A stretch of DNA of 64,000 nt from Propionibacteriaceae bacterium (lineage in GTDB: Bacteria > Actinomycetota > Actinomycetes > Propionibacteriales > Propionibacteriaceae). The stretch lies in contig JAISTQ010000020.1 of NCBI GenBank assembly GCA_031272505.1, positions 62,001 through 126,000 of the forward strand, in the 5' to 3' direction. This document shows, piece after piece, positions 12,403 to 21,255 of this stretch; the stretch's first letter is position 1, and each line of letters opens with the position of its first letter. The notes beneath the pieces are model-generated. The model made no database searches. It was given only the letters and a program-made list of their open reading frames with translations, and was not told where the DNA came from. The translations under genes were made by a program, and so were the position numbers.

Positions 12403-12939
12403 GTGCGGAGAACGATGGCTTTGATTACGCTGACGATTGTCGGGCTGTGGGCGACGACGGGGTGTGCTTTTCTGTCTGAGGCCCCGCCGGAGGCGTCTTC
12501 GCCTGCGGTGACTGCGACGCCCAGCGAGTTCTACATAGCTGAAAGCCCAGATGTGTTTCCCACGCATTTTGGCTGCTACGACCTGCTGGACTACCCTCAG
12601 TTACCTCCAACCGCGACGGGCGGTGGAGACATAAATATCAGCAATCTAGGAACCAAAATTGCTACCTATCACCACCAAGAAGGCACTCCCTACGAGCCTC
12701 CTTCGCAGGCGCAAGCTGTGGATGCGGGCAGCGGGTACTGGGTAATCGCCGCGGTGGCTTATGGGGAGACGACCACTTGGCTGGCCTGGGGCAACAACCC
12801 AGATCCGGACATAGTGTTCGATGAGCCTTACGGGAATTGGGCACACTTTGCTGAGATTACGGATCCCGAGAATTGGGATGGAGGAGAGGCACGGTATGGC
12901 GTGGAGGCATTGCAGAAGGCTCTCGCTTGCATCAAGTGA
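12403..12939 (+). CDS. Secreted lipoprotein, unknown function
   Basis: 178 aa from the GTG at 12403, chosen because GAGGAGGG lies seven bases upstream; a GTG at 12367 would add 12 residues with no good site. A basic start (RRTMA), a hydrophobic stretch and the lipobox TTGC at about residue 21 mark a lipoprotein. A Pro/Ser/Thr linker (EAPPEASSPAVTATPS) follows and then a domain of about 130 residues with several Trp and two further Cys that might form a disulfide. I do not recognise the domain. The upstream region 12229-12402 has no other gene. Confidence 0.7.
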   Translation: MRRTMALITLTIVGLWATTGCAFLSEAPPEASSPAVTATPSEFYIAESPDVFPTHFGCYDLLDYPQLPPTATGGGDINISNLGTKIATYHHQEGTPYEPPSQAQAVDAGSGYWVIAAVAYGETTTWLAWGNNPDPDIVFDEPYGNWAHFAEITDPENWDGGEARYGVEALQKALACIK

Positions 12940-12945
12940 CAGTAC

Positions 12946-13002
12946 AGAATGAGCGATTCCGGCGGCCAAAACCGCCGAGTTGGCACCGGAACTGCTCATT
13001 CT
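12946..13002 (+). repeat. Imperfect inverted repeat (family A), possible terminator
   Basis: AGAATGAGC...TTCCGG at 12946-12962 pairs with CCGGAACTGCTCATTCT at 12986-13002 with two mismatches. A second nested stem, CGGCGG (12960-12965) with CCGCCG (12972-12977), sits inside. Related sequence occurs at 41605 and 43099. It follows the lipoprotein stop by seven bases, so it may end that transcript, but no long T-run follows. Confidence 0.6.
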
Positions 13003-13149
13003 TTGACGGAGGTGGGGGAAGCCGGCTGGCGGGATGAGGGTTGACGGGCGAGTACAACGATCAGTTAACGATGGTGGGGTTTGGTGAATTGCCTGGGGCG
13101 ATGGCCGTAGGGTAGGGGGCGGCGTGATCGGAACAGTCTTGGAGTTGGC

Positions 13150-14808
13150 ATGGACGAGAAAAACTGGTGGCGGGATGCGGTGGTTTATCAGATCTATCCG
13201 CGGTCGTTTGCGGACAGCAACGCGGACGGGATCGGGGATCTGAACGGGATTCGCGCGAAGGTCGGCTATCTGCGCGATCTGGGCGTGGATGCCGTCTGGC
13301 TGTCGCCGTTCTATCCGTCGGCGCTCTATGACGGCGGCTACGACGTGGACGACTATCGGGCGGTCGATCCGCGGATCGGCTCCATCGAGGATTTTGACGC
13401 GCTGGTGGACGCGCTGCACGCGCAGGGCATCAAGATGATCGTCGACATCGTGCCGAACCATTCGTCCATCCACCATGAGTGGTTCCAGGCGGCCTTGGCA
13501 TCCCCGCCGGGCTCACCGGAGCGGGATCGCTACATCTTCCGCGACGGCTTGGGGCCGGACAAGGCGATTCCGCCCTCGGATTGGGGGGCGACTTTTGGCG
13601 GCCCGGCCTGGGAGCCGGTCGGCGACGGGCAGTTCTACTACCATCTGTTCGCCCCCGAGCAGCCGGATTGGAACTGGGACAACCCCGAGGTGCGCGCTGA
13701 TTTCCTGCGGACGTTGCGTTTCTGGGCGGATCACGGGGTGGACGGCTTCCGGGTGGACGTGGCCTTCGGGCTGGCCAAGGATTTCTCGGCCGATCCGCTG
13801 CCGACTGCCGCGCAGCTCGCCCAGATCAAGGCCGGGCCCGATCATCCCTACTACGACCGCGACGAGGTGGACGACATCTACGCCGAATGGCGGCAAGTTT
13901 TCGACGAGTATGATCCGCCGCGCTTTGCCGTCGGGGAGGTCTGGGTGGAGATTCCCTCGCGCCGGGCCCGCTACGCCGTGCCCACCTCGCTGGGCCAGGC
14001 TTTCAACTTCGACCTGCTGCGGGCGAACTTCGACGCGGTGAACTTTTTCCGGATCGTCGACGAGAACCTCACCTCGGCGGACGAGGCGGGCTCATCGTCC
14101 ACCTGGGTGTTCTCCAACCACGACGTGATCCGCTCCGCGACCCGACTGGGCCTGCCCCCGGCCACCCCGGAAAACTCCGACATCAAGAACTCGCAGGGCA
14201 CCACCTGGGATCGGGATCGCCGCTGGCTGCTTTCCGGCGGGACGTATCTGCCGCTTGACGCCGAAGCCGGCTTGGCGCGCTCCAAGGCCGCCCTCGCCTT
14301 CGCGCTGGCATTGCCGGGCAGCACGTATATCTACCAAGGCGAGGAATTGGGCCTGCCCGAGGTGTTGGAAATCCCCGATGCGGAACGCCAAGACCCCGCC
14401 TTCTATCGCAACGCCGGCCTGGAGGTGGGCCGGGACGGCTGCCGGGTGCCGCTGCCGTGGACCCCGGCGGGCACCTCGTTTGGCTTCGGGGAGAACGGCT
14501 CCCACCTGCCGCAACCCGATTGGTTCGGCCAGTACGCTGTCTCGATCCAAGCTGACGATCCCGCCTCCACCTTGGCCTTCTTCCGCAAAGCCCTCGCGCT
14601 GCGCAAACAGTTGCTGCCCGCCGCCGTGGACGCCCACTTCGCCTGGCACGATTCGCCGCCCGGCACGCTGCACTTTTCGCGGGGCGAATGGCACACCTTC
14701 ACCAACTTCACCGACGCGCCCGCGCCGCTGCCCGCCGGGGAGATCCTGCTCTCCACCGCCGCGCCCGCTGACGTCGCCCCGCCGAACACCACCATTTGGT
14801 TCCGGTAG
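13150..14808 (+). CDS. GH13 alpha-glucosidase
   Basis: 552 aa, cytoplasmic (no signal peptide). The family 13 (beta/alpha)8 barrel motifs are intact: DIVPNHSS (region I), DGFRVDV with nucleophile Asp203 (region II), VGEVW with acid/base Glu263 (region III) and FSNHD with Asp325 (region IV). The N-terminus WWRDAVVYQIYPRSFADSNADG is typical of oligo-1,6- and alpha-1,4-glucosidases that release glucose from short maltodextrins. Exact linkage preference cannot be read safely. TTGGAG lies seven bases before the ATG. No sugar transporter or regulator is adjacent; the neighbouring xyl genes are on the other strand. Confidence 0.92.
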   Translation: MDEKNWWRDAVVYQIYPRSFADSNADGIGDLNGIRAKVGYLRDLGVDAVWLSPFYPSALYDGGYDVDDYRAVDPRIGSIEDFDALVDALHAQGIKMIVDIVPNHSSIHHEWFQAALASPPGSPERDRYIFRDGLGPDKAIPPSDWGATFGGPAWEPVGDGQFYYHLFAPEQPDWNWDNPEVRADFLRTLRFWADHGVDGFRVDVAFGLAKDFSADPLPTAAQLAQIKAGPDHPYYDRDEVDDIYAEWRQVFDEYDPPRFAVGEVWVEIPSRRARYAVPTSLGQAFNFDLLRANFDAVNFFRIVDENLTSADEAGSSSTWVFSNHDVIRSATRLGLPPATPENSDIKNSQGTTWDRDRRWLLSGGTYLPLDAEAGLARSKAALAFALALPGSTYIYQGEELGLPEVLEIPDAERQDPAFYRNAGLEVGRDGCRVPLPWTPAGTSFGFGENGSHLPQPDWFGQYAVSIQADDPASTLAFFRKALALRKQLLPAAVDAHFAWHDSPPGTLHFSRGEWHTFTNFTDAPAPLPAGEILLSTAAPADVAPPNTTIWFR

Positions 14809-14810
14809 CC

Positions 14811-15299
14811 TCAGCGCGCGATGTCGGCCACCTGCGCTCCGGTGAGCCGCAACAGGTCGGCGGGAGCCAGCTCGATCGTCAACCCGCGCCGGCCGCCGGA
14901 GACGAACACGGTGTCATACAACTCGACGGTCTCGTCGATCACCGTGGGCGCGGGACGCTTCTGCCCGAGCGGGGAGATGCCGCCGACGATGTAGCCGGTG
15001 GCCCGTTCGGCCAACGCCGGATCGGCCAGCTCGGCTTTCTTGCCGCCCAGCGACTTCGCGAACGCCTTCAGATCCAGCCGCCCGGAAGCCGGGACGCAGC
15101 CGACCGCCAACTCGCCGTCGACGTCGACCATCAAGGTCTTGAAATTGCGCTCGGGCTCAATGCCGAGCACGTTCGCGCTCTCCAAGCCGAAACCGACCGT
15201 CGAGCGCGGATCGTGCGCGTACTCGTGGATTTGGTAGGGGACGCCAGCGGCGTCTAGCGTCTGCAGCGCCGGTGTCCCCCCGCCTCCTTTTTTAGCCAT
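14811..15299 (-). CDS. ybaK: YbaK/EbsC Cys-tRNA(Pro) deacylase
   Basis: 162 aa from the ATG at 15299, which overlaps the xylB stop by one base. The fold is the INS-like editing domain that hydrolyses Cys-tRNA(Pro) formed by mistake by ProRS. Seen motifs: GVPYQIHEY, KTLMVDVDG, and the conserved GYIVGGISPLGQKR loop with the substrate Lys/Gly region. It is the last gene of the xylA-xylB-ybaK direction and ends two bases from the convergent glucosidase stop. Confidence 0.9.
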   Translation of the reverse strand: MAKKGGGGTPALQTLDAAGVPYQIHEYAHDPRSTVGFGLESANVLGIEPERNFKTLMVDVDGELAVGCVPASGRLDLKAFAKSLGGKKAELADPALAERATGYIVGGISPLGQKRPAPTVIDETVELYDTVFVSGGRRGLTIELAPADLLRLTGAQVADIAR

Positions 15300-16711
15300 C
15301 AGGCGTATTCGGCAGCCACCAGTTTCGCCGCGGCCACATACTGCTCGCGAACCACCGGCTCCGGATCGGCCGGCTTGCTGGCCAGCATCTCCACCGGCCA
15401 GGTGGGCCGCTCGCCCGTCAACGCCCAAGCAGCCTGGCGAGCCGCGCCGTCAGCCACATACTCGCCGGGAGTCGGGATGTCGATCTGGACGCCGAAGACG
15501 GTGGCGGCGATTGCCTGCACCGCCGGGTTGGCGGCAGCGCCGCCGGTGAGCAGGATCCGCCGCGCTTTGACGCCCAGGCGGGCCATCGCCTCGTAGCCGT
15601 CGGCCAAGCCGCAGAGCATTCCCTCGATGGCGGCCCGAGCCAGATTCTCCGGATCGGTGTTCGCCAAGGTGAGGTTGCGCAGCGACGCCTTCGCGGTGGG
15701 CAGGTTGGGAGTGCGCTCGCCCTCAAAGTAGGGCACCAGCACCGCGCCGCCCGCGCCCGGCTGGGCGGCCAGCGCCAGGGAAGCCAACTCGTCAAACGAG
15801 ACCCGCAGCACCTTGCAGATCGCATCGAGCACCCGCGCGGCGTTCAACGTGCAGACCAGCGGCAGGAAGTTCCCGGTGCAGTCCGCGAAACCGGCGACCG
15901 TGCCGGTGACGTCCCGGCAGACGGTTTCCGTCGACGCGAAGACGGTGCCCGAGGTGCCCAGCGAGACCACCACGTCACCCGGCGAGGCATCCAGCCCCAT
16001 ACCGGAGGCGGCGTTGTCGCCGGCGCCCGGCCCCACGATGAAGCCCGGACCCGGCACCGACTCGCTCGGCCCCAAGACCCGCGGCAGGATGGCGTCATGT
16101 CCGAGCGCCAGCTTGAGCAGCTCGCGATCATAGCCGCCCGAATCCGGCGACCAATACGCGGTACCCGAGGCGTCCGAACGGTCGGTGACCAACTCGTCAA
16201 GATTCGGCCCCAGCTCGGATTCGCCCGCCGGGCCGTAACCGCGCAGCCGCCACGTCAACCAATCGTGCGGCAACGCCACCGCCGCCACCTTCGCCGCGTT
16301 TTCCGGCTCGTTATCGCGCAGCCAGCGCAGCTTAGTGGCCGTGAACGACGCCACCGGCACCACGCCGGTGCGGCTGGCGTACTCCGGGGCGCCGACTTCG
16401 GCGATCAGATCGAGGGCCGCTTGGGCGCTGCGGGTGTCATTCCAGAGCAGCGCGTCGCGAATCACATTGCCTTGGGCGTCGAGGGCGACCATGCCATGCT
16501 GCTGGCCGCCTACCGACACCGACTCCACGCCGTCCAGCCCGCCGGCTTGGATCAAGGCGTCTTGGAACGCCGCCCACCAATACTTCGGATCGACGGAGGT
16601 GCCGTCGGGGTGCTTCGCGCGCCCGGATGCCAGCAACTCGCCAGTCGCCGAATCGCGGACGACCACTTTGCAACTCTGCGTTGAGGTGTCAACGCCGATT
16701 ACCTTTGCCAT
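15299..16711 (-). CDS. xylB: Xylulokinase
   Basis: 470 aa FGGY-family sugar kinase that phosphorylates D-xylulose for the pentose phosphate pathway. The N-terminal [13 protein letters not shown] phosphate loop, [12 protein letters not shown] substrate region and the later [24 protein letters not shown] signature region are present. AAAGGAG lies a few bases before the ATG. Its upstream neighbour xylA makes the substrate; 77 bp separate them with no obvious terminator, so they are one operon. Confidence 0.95.
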   Translation of the reverse strand: MAKVIGVDTSTQSCKVVVRDSATGELLASGRAKHPDGTSVDPKYWWAAFQDALIQAGGLDGVESVSVGGQQHGMVALDAQGNVIRDALLWNDTRSAQAALDLIAEVGAPEYASRTGVVPVASFTATKLRWLRDNEPENAAKVAAVALPHDWLTWRLRGYGPAGESELGPNLDELVTDRSDASGTAYWSPDSGGYDRELLKLALGHDAILPRVLGPSESVPGPGFIVGPGAGDNAASGMGLDASPGDVVVSLGTSGTVFASTETVCRDVTGTVAGFADCTGNFLPLVCTLNAARVLDAICKVLRVSFDELASLALAAQPGAGGAVLVPYFEGERTPNLPTAKASLRNLTLANTDPENLARAAIEGMLCGLADGYEAMARLGVKARRILLTGGAAANPAVQAIAATVFGVQIDIPTPGEYVADGAARQAAWALTGERPTWPVEMLASKPADPEPVVREQYVAAAKLVAAEYA

Positions 16712-16788
16712 TACTCTCCTTTGAGATTTGTTTTAGGTAAGCCAAAGGGGACGGCCAGGCGGCTGTCCCCAATGACTTTGGATGAAAT

Positions 16789-17979
16789 TTAGCGAGCGCC
16801 GGTGAGGTGCTCGGTGACCAACTGCTGCAGCCGCACGAAGCCGAAGCCCTTGCCGCCGTAGTAGAGCGAAGGATCGAACTCTTCCCAAGCGGAACGGTCG
16901 GCGATGATGTCGTCATAGCTTTCGCCGGGGCCGAAGGTCGGGACGCTCAGCTCGTCCACCTTGGCGGCCTGCAACGCTTCCTGCACCTCGGGATCGGCGC
17001 GGAATGACGCGGCGCGCTCCTTCAGGATGAGGTAGTTCGCCATGTTCGCCTTGGCGGATTCCCAAACACCCGACTCGTCCTCAGTGCGGGACGGCTTGTA
17101 GTCGAAGTGACGCGGGCCGGTGTAGGCGGGGACGCCGCCGGGGCCGCCGAACTCCAGCAGATCGACCAGCGCGAAGGCGTTGTAGATGTCGCCATGGGCG
17201 AAGACCAGATCCTGATCGTACTTGATGCCCCGCTGGCCGTTCAGATCGATGTGGTAGAGCTTGCCGTGGTAGAGCGCCTGCGCGATGGCGGCGGCGAAGT
17301 TCAGCCCGGCCATCTGCTCGTGGCCGACCTCCGGATTCAAGCCGACCAACTCCGGGTGCTCCAGCGACTCGATGAAGGCCAACGCATGGCCGACCGTCGG
17401 CAGCAGGATGTCGCCGCGCGGCTCGTTCGGCTTCGGCTCGATGGCGAAGCGGATGTTGTAGCCCTTGTCGAGCACGTACTGGCCGAGGAAGTTGACGGCC
17501 TCGCGGTAGCGCTCCAGCGCGGCGCGGATGTCTTTGGCCTGATCGTATTCGGCGCCTTCACGGCCACCCCACATCACGAAGGTGGTGGCACCAAGCTCAG
17601 CGGCGAGATCCAGGTTGCGCAGCACCTTGCGGACGGCGAAGCGGCGGACCGCCCGGTCATTGGAGGTGAAGCCACCGTCTTTGAAGACCGGATGGCTGAA
17701 AAGATTGGTGGTGATCATCGGGATCTTCAGGCCGGTGGCGGCCAGCGCGCCCTTCAAGCGCTCGATCTCGTGACGACGCTGCTCTTCGGTGGAGCCGAAG
17801 GCGAAGAGGTCGTCATCGTGGAACGTCATGCCGTAAGCGCCGATCTCGGCCAGCTTCTCGACGACATGCACGGTGTCCATCGATGGGCGGGTCGGCGGAC
17901 CGAACGGATCGTTGCCGCCCCAGTTCACAGTCCAGAGACCGAAGGTGAATTTATCTGCAGGAGTAGGAGTAGGTACCAT
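16789..17979 (-). CDS. xylA: Xylose isomerase
   Basis: 396 aa, the short class I type found in actinobacteria. It converts D-xylose to D-xylulose with two divalent metals. Visible elements: [17 protein letters not shown] at the N-terminus, MTFHDDDL with the catalytic His, [14 protein letters not shown] with a metal-ligand Glu and HIDLNGQ with later ligands. GAGAGAAAG lies before the ATG. No XylR-type regulator or xylose transporter gene is in the window, so control and uptake must be encoded elsewhere. Confidence 0.97.
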   Translation of the reverse strand: MVPTPTPADKFTFGLWTVNWGGNDPFGPPTRPSMDTVHVVEKLAEIGAYGMTFHDDDLFAFGSTEEQRRHEIERLKGALAATGLKIPMITTNLFSHPVFKDGGFTSNDRAVRRFAVRKVLRNLDLAAELGATTFVMWGGREGAEYDQAKDIRAALERYREAVNFLGQYVLDKGYNIRFAIEPKPNEPRGDILLPTVGHALAFIESLEHPELVGLNPEVGHEQMAGLNFAAAIAQALYHGKLYHIDLNGQRGIKYDQDLVFAHGDIYNAFALVDLLEFGGPGGVPAYTGPRHFDYKPSRTEDESGVWESAKANMANYLILKERAASFRADPEVQEALQAAKVDELSVPTFGPGESYDDIIADRSAWEEFDPSLYYGGKGFGFVRLQQLVTEHLTGAR

Positions 17980-18126
17980 GGTTTTGGTCTTTCTCTCGTC
18001 AATGAGTATTTGGTCAGATGAAACTCTACCTCAGCCAAGCGGCGGGAGACAGGGCGATTCAATAGAAATATTTACGTGCTGCTGGACAGCGCCGCAACCG
18101 ACTTGAATCCTCGCTATGGTGACGAG

Positions 18127-18225
18127 GTGAAGAAGATCCTGTTCCTGCTCGTCATCGCCGCAGTGGCGCACGTCATCTACCATCGTCGTCGGGCCGCCGC
18201 GGACGCCGACTGGAGCTACGCCTGA
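18127..18225 (+). CDS. 32-aa single-pass membrane peptide
   Basis: GTG start with the -10-like TATGGT (18115-18120) exactly six bases upstream, the same leaderless spacing as many genes here. The product begins KKILFLLVIAAVAHVIYHRR, a positively charged start, one membrane helix and a basic turn, then an acidic tail ADADWSYA. It resembles the short actinobacterial DLW-39-type peptides in shape but lacks the DLW residues. It fills part of the gap between xylA and cimA. Confidence 0.5.
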   Translation: MKKILFLLVIAAVAHVIYHRRRAAADADWSYA

Positions 18226-18235
18226 GGCGCCTGAG

Positions 18236-19819
18236 CTACCGGTTCACCACGCCTGCGTGCAGCAGGCCGTAGTTGAGCGCGTCAGTGAGCGCCTCCCAGG
18301 AGGCCTCGATCACGTTCGTGCCCACGCCCACAGTGCGCCAAGACGCCTTGCCAGCCCGGCTTTCAATCATGACGCGGGTGGAGGCGTCGGTGCCCGAATC
18401 GGAATCCAAAATGCGGACTTTGTAATCCACCAGCTTGATCGCCTCCAGCTCCGGGTAGACCGGTAGCAGCGCCTTGCGCAACGCGGCGTCAAGGGCGTTC
18501 ACCGGGCCGTTGCCCTCGCCGGTGGCCACGAAGCGCACCCCGCCGGCGACCAGCTTCACGGTGGCCTCGGAGACCGTCTCGTCATCGCCCCCGCCGACCG
18601 TCTCGGAGATCGTCCGCCAGGATTCGACGGTGTAGTACGACGGTTTGACGCCCGTCAGCTCGCCGCGCAGCAGCAGCTCGAAGGAGGCGTCGGCCGCGTC
18701 AAAGGTGTAGCCCTGCGCCTCCAACTCCTTGACCTTCTCGGTGACGCGGGTGAGCACCTCGTCCTGCCCGGTGAGATCAATGCCCAGCTCTTTGCCCTTC
18801 AGCTCGATGGAGGCCCGCCCGGCCATCTCCGAGACCAGCATCCGCATGTCGTTGCCGACGCGCAGCGGATCGATGTGCTGGTACATGTCCGGATCGATGC
18901 GGATCGCGGAGGCGTGCAGCCCGGCCTTGTGCGTGAAGGCGCTCTGGCCCACGTAGGGTTGGCGCGCGAAGGGGGCGATGTTGGTGATCTCCGAGATCGA
19001 GTGGGCGGTGTTCGTCAGCTCGGCCAGCTTGCCCGCGGGCAGCACTTCGAGACCGTATTTAATTGCCAGGTTGCCGACGACGGTGGTCAGGTCGGCGTTG
19101 CCGGTGCGCTCGCCATAGCCGTTGAAGGTGCCCTGCACTTGGGTGGCCCCGGCCTCCACCGCTGCCAAGGTGTTGGCCACCGCGCAGCCAGTGTCGTTGT
19201 GGCAGTGGATGCCCAGCCGGGTATCCAGCCGCCCGTGTACCGCCGCGGTGATCTCGGCGATCCAGGCGGGAATCATGCCGCCGTTGGTGTCGCAGAGCAC
19301 CAGCACCTCGGCCCCGGCATCGGCGGCGGCCTGTAGGCAATCGAAGGTGTAGGCAGAGTCGAAGCGCCAGCCGTCAAAGAAATGCTCGGCGTCCACGAAT
19401 ACCCGCCGGCCCTCGGAAACCAGCAGCGCCACGGTGTCGGTGATCATGGCCAGGTTTTCCGCGCGGGTGGTCTGCAGCGCGCGTTCCACATGCCGCACAT
19501 CCGACTTCGCCACCAGGGTGACGACCGGAGCTCCCGACTCCAGCAGCGCTTTCACCTGGGCGTCCGAATCGGCAGACTTGTACGCCTTCCGCGTCGACCC
19601 GAACGCCGCCAGCGTGGCATGGCGCAGGCTCAGCTCGGCAGCCGCGCGGGCGAAGAACTCGGTGTCTTTCGGAATCGCGCCCGGCCAGCCGCCCTCGATG
19701 AAGCCGACGCCCAAGTCGTCAAGCATCCGCGCGATGGCCAGCTTGTCGGCCACCGAGAGATTCATGCCCTCCTGTTGGGCGCCGTCCCGCAACGTCGTGT
19801 CGTAGACCTGAAAACTCAT
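18236..19819 (-). CDS. cimA: (R)-citramalate synthase
   Basis: 527 aa. It condenses pyruvate and acetyl-CoA to citramalate, giving 2-oxobutyrate for isoleucine without threonine. The N-terminal TIM barrel has YDTTLRDGAQQEG and the metal motif HCHND; the C-terminal LeuA-like dimer domain (from about residue 390) carries the allosteric site. The GGWPGAIPKD segment fits the CimA group rather than isopropylmalate synthase. AGGAGGACAG precedes the ATG. The upstream leader with Ile, Val and Leu codons fits an enzyme of isoleucine synthesis. Confidence 0.92.
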   Translation of the reverse strand: MSFQVYDTTLRDGAQQEGMNLSVADKLAIARMLDDLGVGFIEGGWPGAIPKDTEFFARAAAELSLRHATLAAFGSTRKAYKSADSDAQVKALLESGAPVVTLVAKSDVRHVERALQTTRAENLAMITDTVALLVSEGRRVFVDAEHFFDGWRFDSAYTFDCLQAAADAGAEVLVLCDTNGGMIPAWIAEITAAVHGRLDTRLGIHCHNDTGCAVANTLAAVEAGATQVQGTFNGYGERTGNADLTTVVGNLAIKYGLEVLPAGKLAELTNTAHSISEITNIAPFARQPYVGQSAFTHKAGLHASAIRIDPDMYQHIDPLRVGNDMRMLVSEMAGRASIELKGKELGIDLTGQDEVLTRVTEKVKELEAQGYTFDAADASFELLLRGELTGVKPSYYTVESWRTISETVGGGDDETVSEATVKLVAGGVRFVATGEGNGPVNALDAALRKALLPVYPELEAIKLVDYKVRILDSDSGTDASTRVMIESRAGKASWRTVGVGTNVIEASWEALTDALNYGLLHAGVVNR

Positions 19820-19844
19820 CTGTCCTCCTAAAGTGCTCGGGCAA

Positions 19845-19870
19845 CAAAAAACCTCCTGGGTCGCAGGAGG
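19845..19870 (-). terminator. Attenuator terminator of cimA
   Basis: On the minus strand, CCTCCT (19870-19865) pairs with AGGAGG (19857-19852) around a seven-base loop and is followed by six T (19851-19846). A second GC-rich stem lies between it and the leader stop at about 19876-19905. This is a classic intrinsic terminator placed 26 bases before the cimA start. Confidence 0.85.
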
Positions 19871-19899
19871 TGCGCGCGCCGGGGCTTGTCCCTGACGCG

Positions 19900-19950
19900 C
19901 TAGGTAATGATGATGCTCAGCACGTAGACGATTGTCTCATACTCGTCCAA
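19900..19950 (-). CDS. Ile/Val/Leu-rich leader peptide of cimA
   Basis: A 16-codon frame starts at TTG (19950) with GAGGTGG six bases upstream and ends TAG. It reads DEYETIVYVLSIIIT after the start, with four Ile, two Val and one Leu, three Ile in a row just before the end. A shorter GTG start (19923) would give LSIIIT. Stalling at these codons when charged tRNA-Ile is scarce would favour an alternative fold over the terminator downstream. This is direct sequence evidence for transcription attenuation; regulation itself is inferred. Confidence 0.8.
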   Translation of the reverse strand: MDEYETIVYVLSIIIT

Positions 19951-19974
19951 CTATTGCCACCTCACTCCGTGGAG

Positions 19975-19992
19975 AGGTTGTATATACAACCT
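19975..19992. promoter_or_regulatory. 18-bp perfect palindrome, probable repressor operator
   Basis: AGGTTGTATATACAACCT is its own reverse complement. It lies between the divergent cimA leader and gldA and overlaps a -35-like TTGTAT (19978-19983), 18 bases before a -10-like TATGGT (20002-20007). A GntR-type dimer would be a natural candidate because such operators often contain TTGT...ACAA. No regulator gene is adjacent. It could serve one or both directions. Confidence 0.7.
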
Positions 19993-20065
19993 GGTATCGG
20001 GTATGGTGGAAGGAGAGTCAGCGTTGACTCGGCCGGAGAGACCGGCAAACCTACAAGGAGGGCAA

Positions 20066-21157
20066 ATGCCAAAGAAGGCAATCTCACTTCCGCGCAAATT
20101 CATTCAAGGGCGCGGAGTCATCGAAGAAATCGGCGCATACGCGGCGATGCTGGGTAAGAAAGCAGTGGTGCTCTGGGGCACGCGGGCGAAGGCGGCCGTG
20201 GGCGAGCAAGTCGCCAAGTCGCTGGATGCGGCCGGAGTCGAGCTGGTGGACGTCCCGTTCGGGGGCGAGACCACCCACGCCGAGGCGGAGCGCGTGGCGG
20301 CCATCGCTAAGGACGCGGCGATGGTGATCGGCATCGGCGGCGGCAAGTGCATTGACGCGGCGAAGGCGGCGGCGATCTACAACAAGCTGCCGCACATCAT
20401 CGTGCCGACGGTAGCGTCGAATGACGCTCCCACGTCAGCCTGCACCGTCTGGTACGACCCGGACGGCGTGATGATCGGCTTCGACATGTGGGACGCGAAC
20501 CCGGATTACATTCTGGTGGACACCGACGTCATCGTGAAGGCTCCGGTGCGGCTGTTCGTGGCCGGCATCGGCGACGCGATCGCCACCTGGTACGAGGCCG
20601 AGGCCTGCCGCCAGTCCCGCGCGATCACCTGCACCGGCGGGGTCGCCTCGCTGACGGCGCTGGCCATGGCCGAGCTGTGCCGCGATGTGCTCTTGGAGCA
20701 CGGCCTGCGCGCGATCGCCGACGTGAAGCTGGGCGCGGCCACCCCGTCCGTCGAGAAGGTCGTCGAAGCGACGACGCTGCTCTCGGGCATCGGCTGGGAG
20801 TCCGGCGGCCTGGCCACCGCGCACGCGATGGGCAACGGCTTGCCGATGCTGCCGGAGACGCACGGCTATTACCACGGTGAGAAGGTGGCGTTCGGCCTGC
20901 TCACGCAGCTTTGCCTCGATGACGACGTGGAGCCGGCGGATATCGACGAGATCGCGGGCTTCCTCACCGAGGCTGGCCTGCCCACCACGTTCGCCGATCT
21001 CAACATCGAAGGCCTCGGCGAAGAGCGGATGAAGCTCTTCTCCGCCGCCGTGGCCGGCGAAGGCTCCTTCGTCCACAACCACCCGTTCGCCGTCACCCCG
21101 GCCGATCTGTACGACGCCATGATGTCCGCAGACGCCAAGGGCCGCGAATACAAGTAA
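20066..21157 (+). CDS. gldA: Glycerol dehydrogenase
   Basis: 363 aa iron/zinc-type alcohol dehydrogenase that oxidises glycerol to dihydroxyacetone with NAD. GIGGGKCIDAAKAAA is the NAD loop, and PTVASNDAPTSACTVWYDPDG fits GldA. The metal ligands are Asp in GIGDAIATWYEAEA and the His in AHAMGNGL and HGYYHGEKVAFG. AAGGAGGG precedes the ATG at 20066; the longer reading from 20003 would start inside the promoter. The operator upstream suggests induction. No dihydroxyacetone kinase is adjacent. Confidence 0.94.
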   Translation: MPKKAISLPRKFIQGRGVIEEIGAYAAMLGKKAVVLWGTRAKAAVGEQVAKSLDAAGVELVDVPFGGETTHAEAERVAAIAKDAAMVIGIGGGKCIDAAKAAAIYNKLPHIIVPTVASNDAPTSACTVWYDPDGVMIGFDMWDANPDYILVDTDVIVKAPVRLFVAGIGDAIATWYEAEACRQSRAITCTGGVASLTALAMAELCRDVLLEHGLRAIADVKLGAATPSVEKVVEATTLLSGIGWESGGLATAHAMGNGLPMLPETHGYYHGEKVAFGLLTQLCLDDDVEPADIDEIAGFLTEAGLPTTFADLNIEGLGEERMKLFSAAVAGEGSFVHNHPFAVTPADLYDAMMSADAKGREYK

Positions 21158-21171
21158 ACCTAACCCCGTAC

Positions 21172-21202
21172 CGGGCCCGATTCAGACTCCCTGGATCGGG
21201 CC
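21172..21202 (+). terminator. Possible terminator after gldA
   Basis: GGGCCCGAT is followed 13 bases later by ATCGGGCC, forming a GC-rich hairpin 15 bp after the gldA stop. There is no T-run, so it may only stabilise the 3' end. Confidence 0.4.
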
Positions 21203-21255
21203 TGGGTACTGTCCGGTTCGGTGGTTCGGGGTAGCAGGGTCGGTAGGCTGGGGGG

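Noticed and set aside
17107-18021. 304-aa frame opposite xylA
   Set aside because: Antisense shadow of xylA; no motif.
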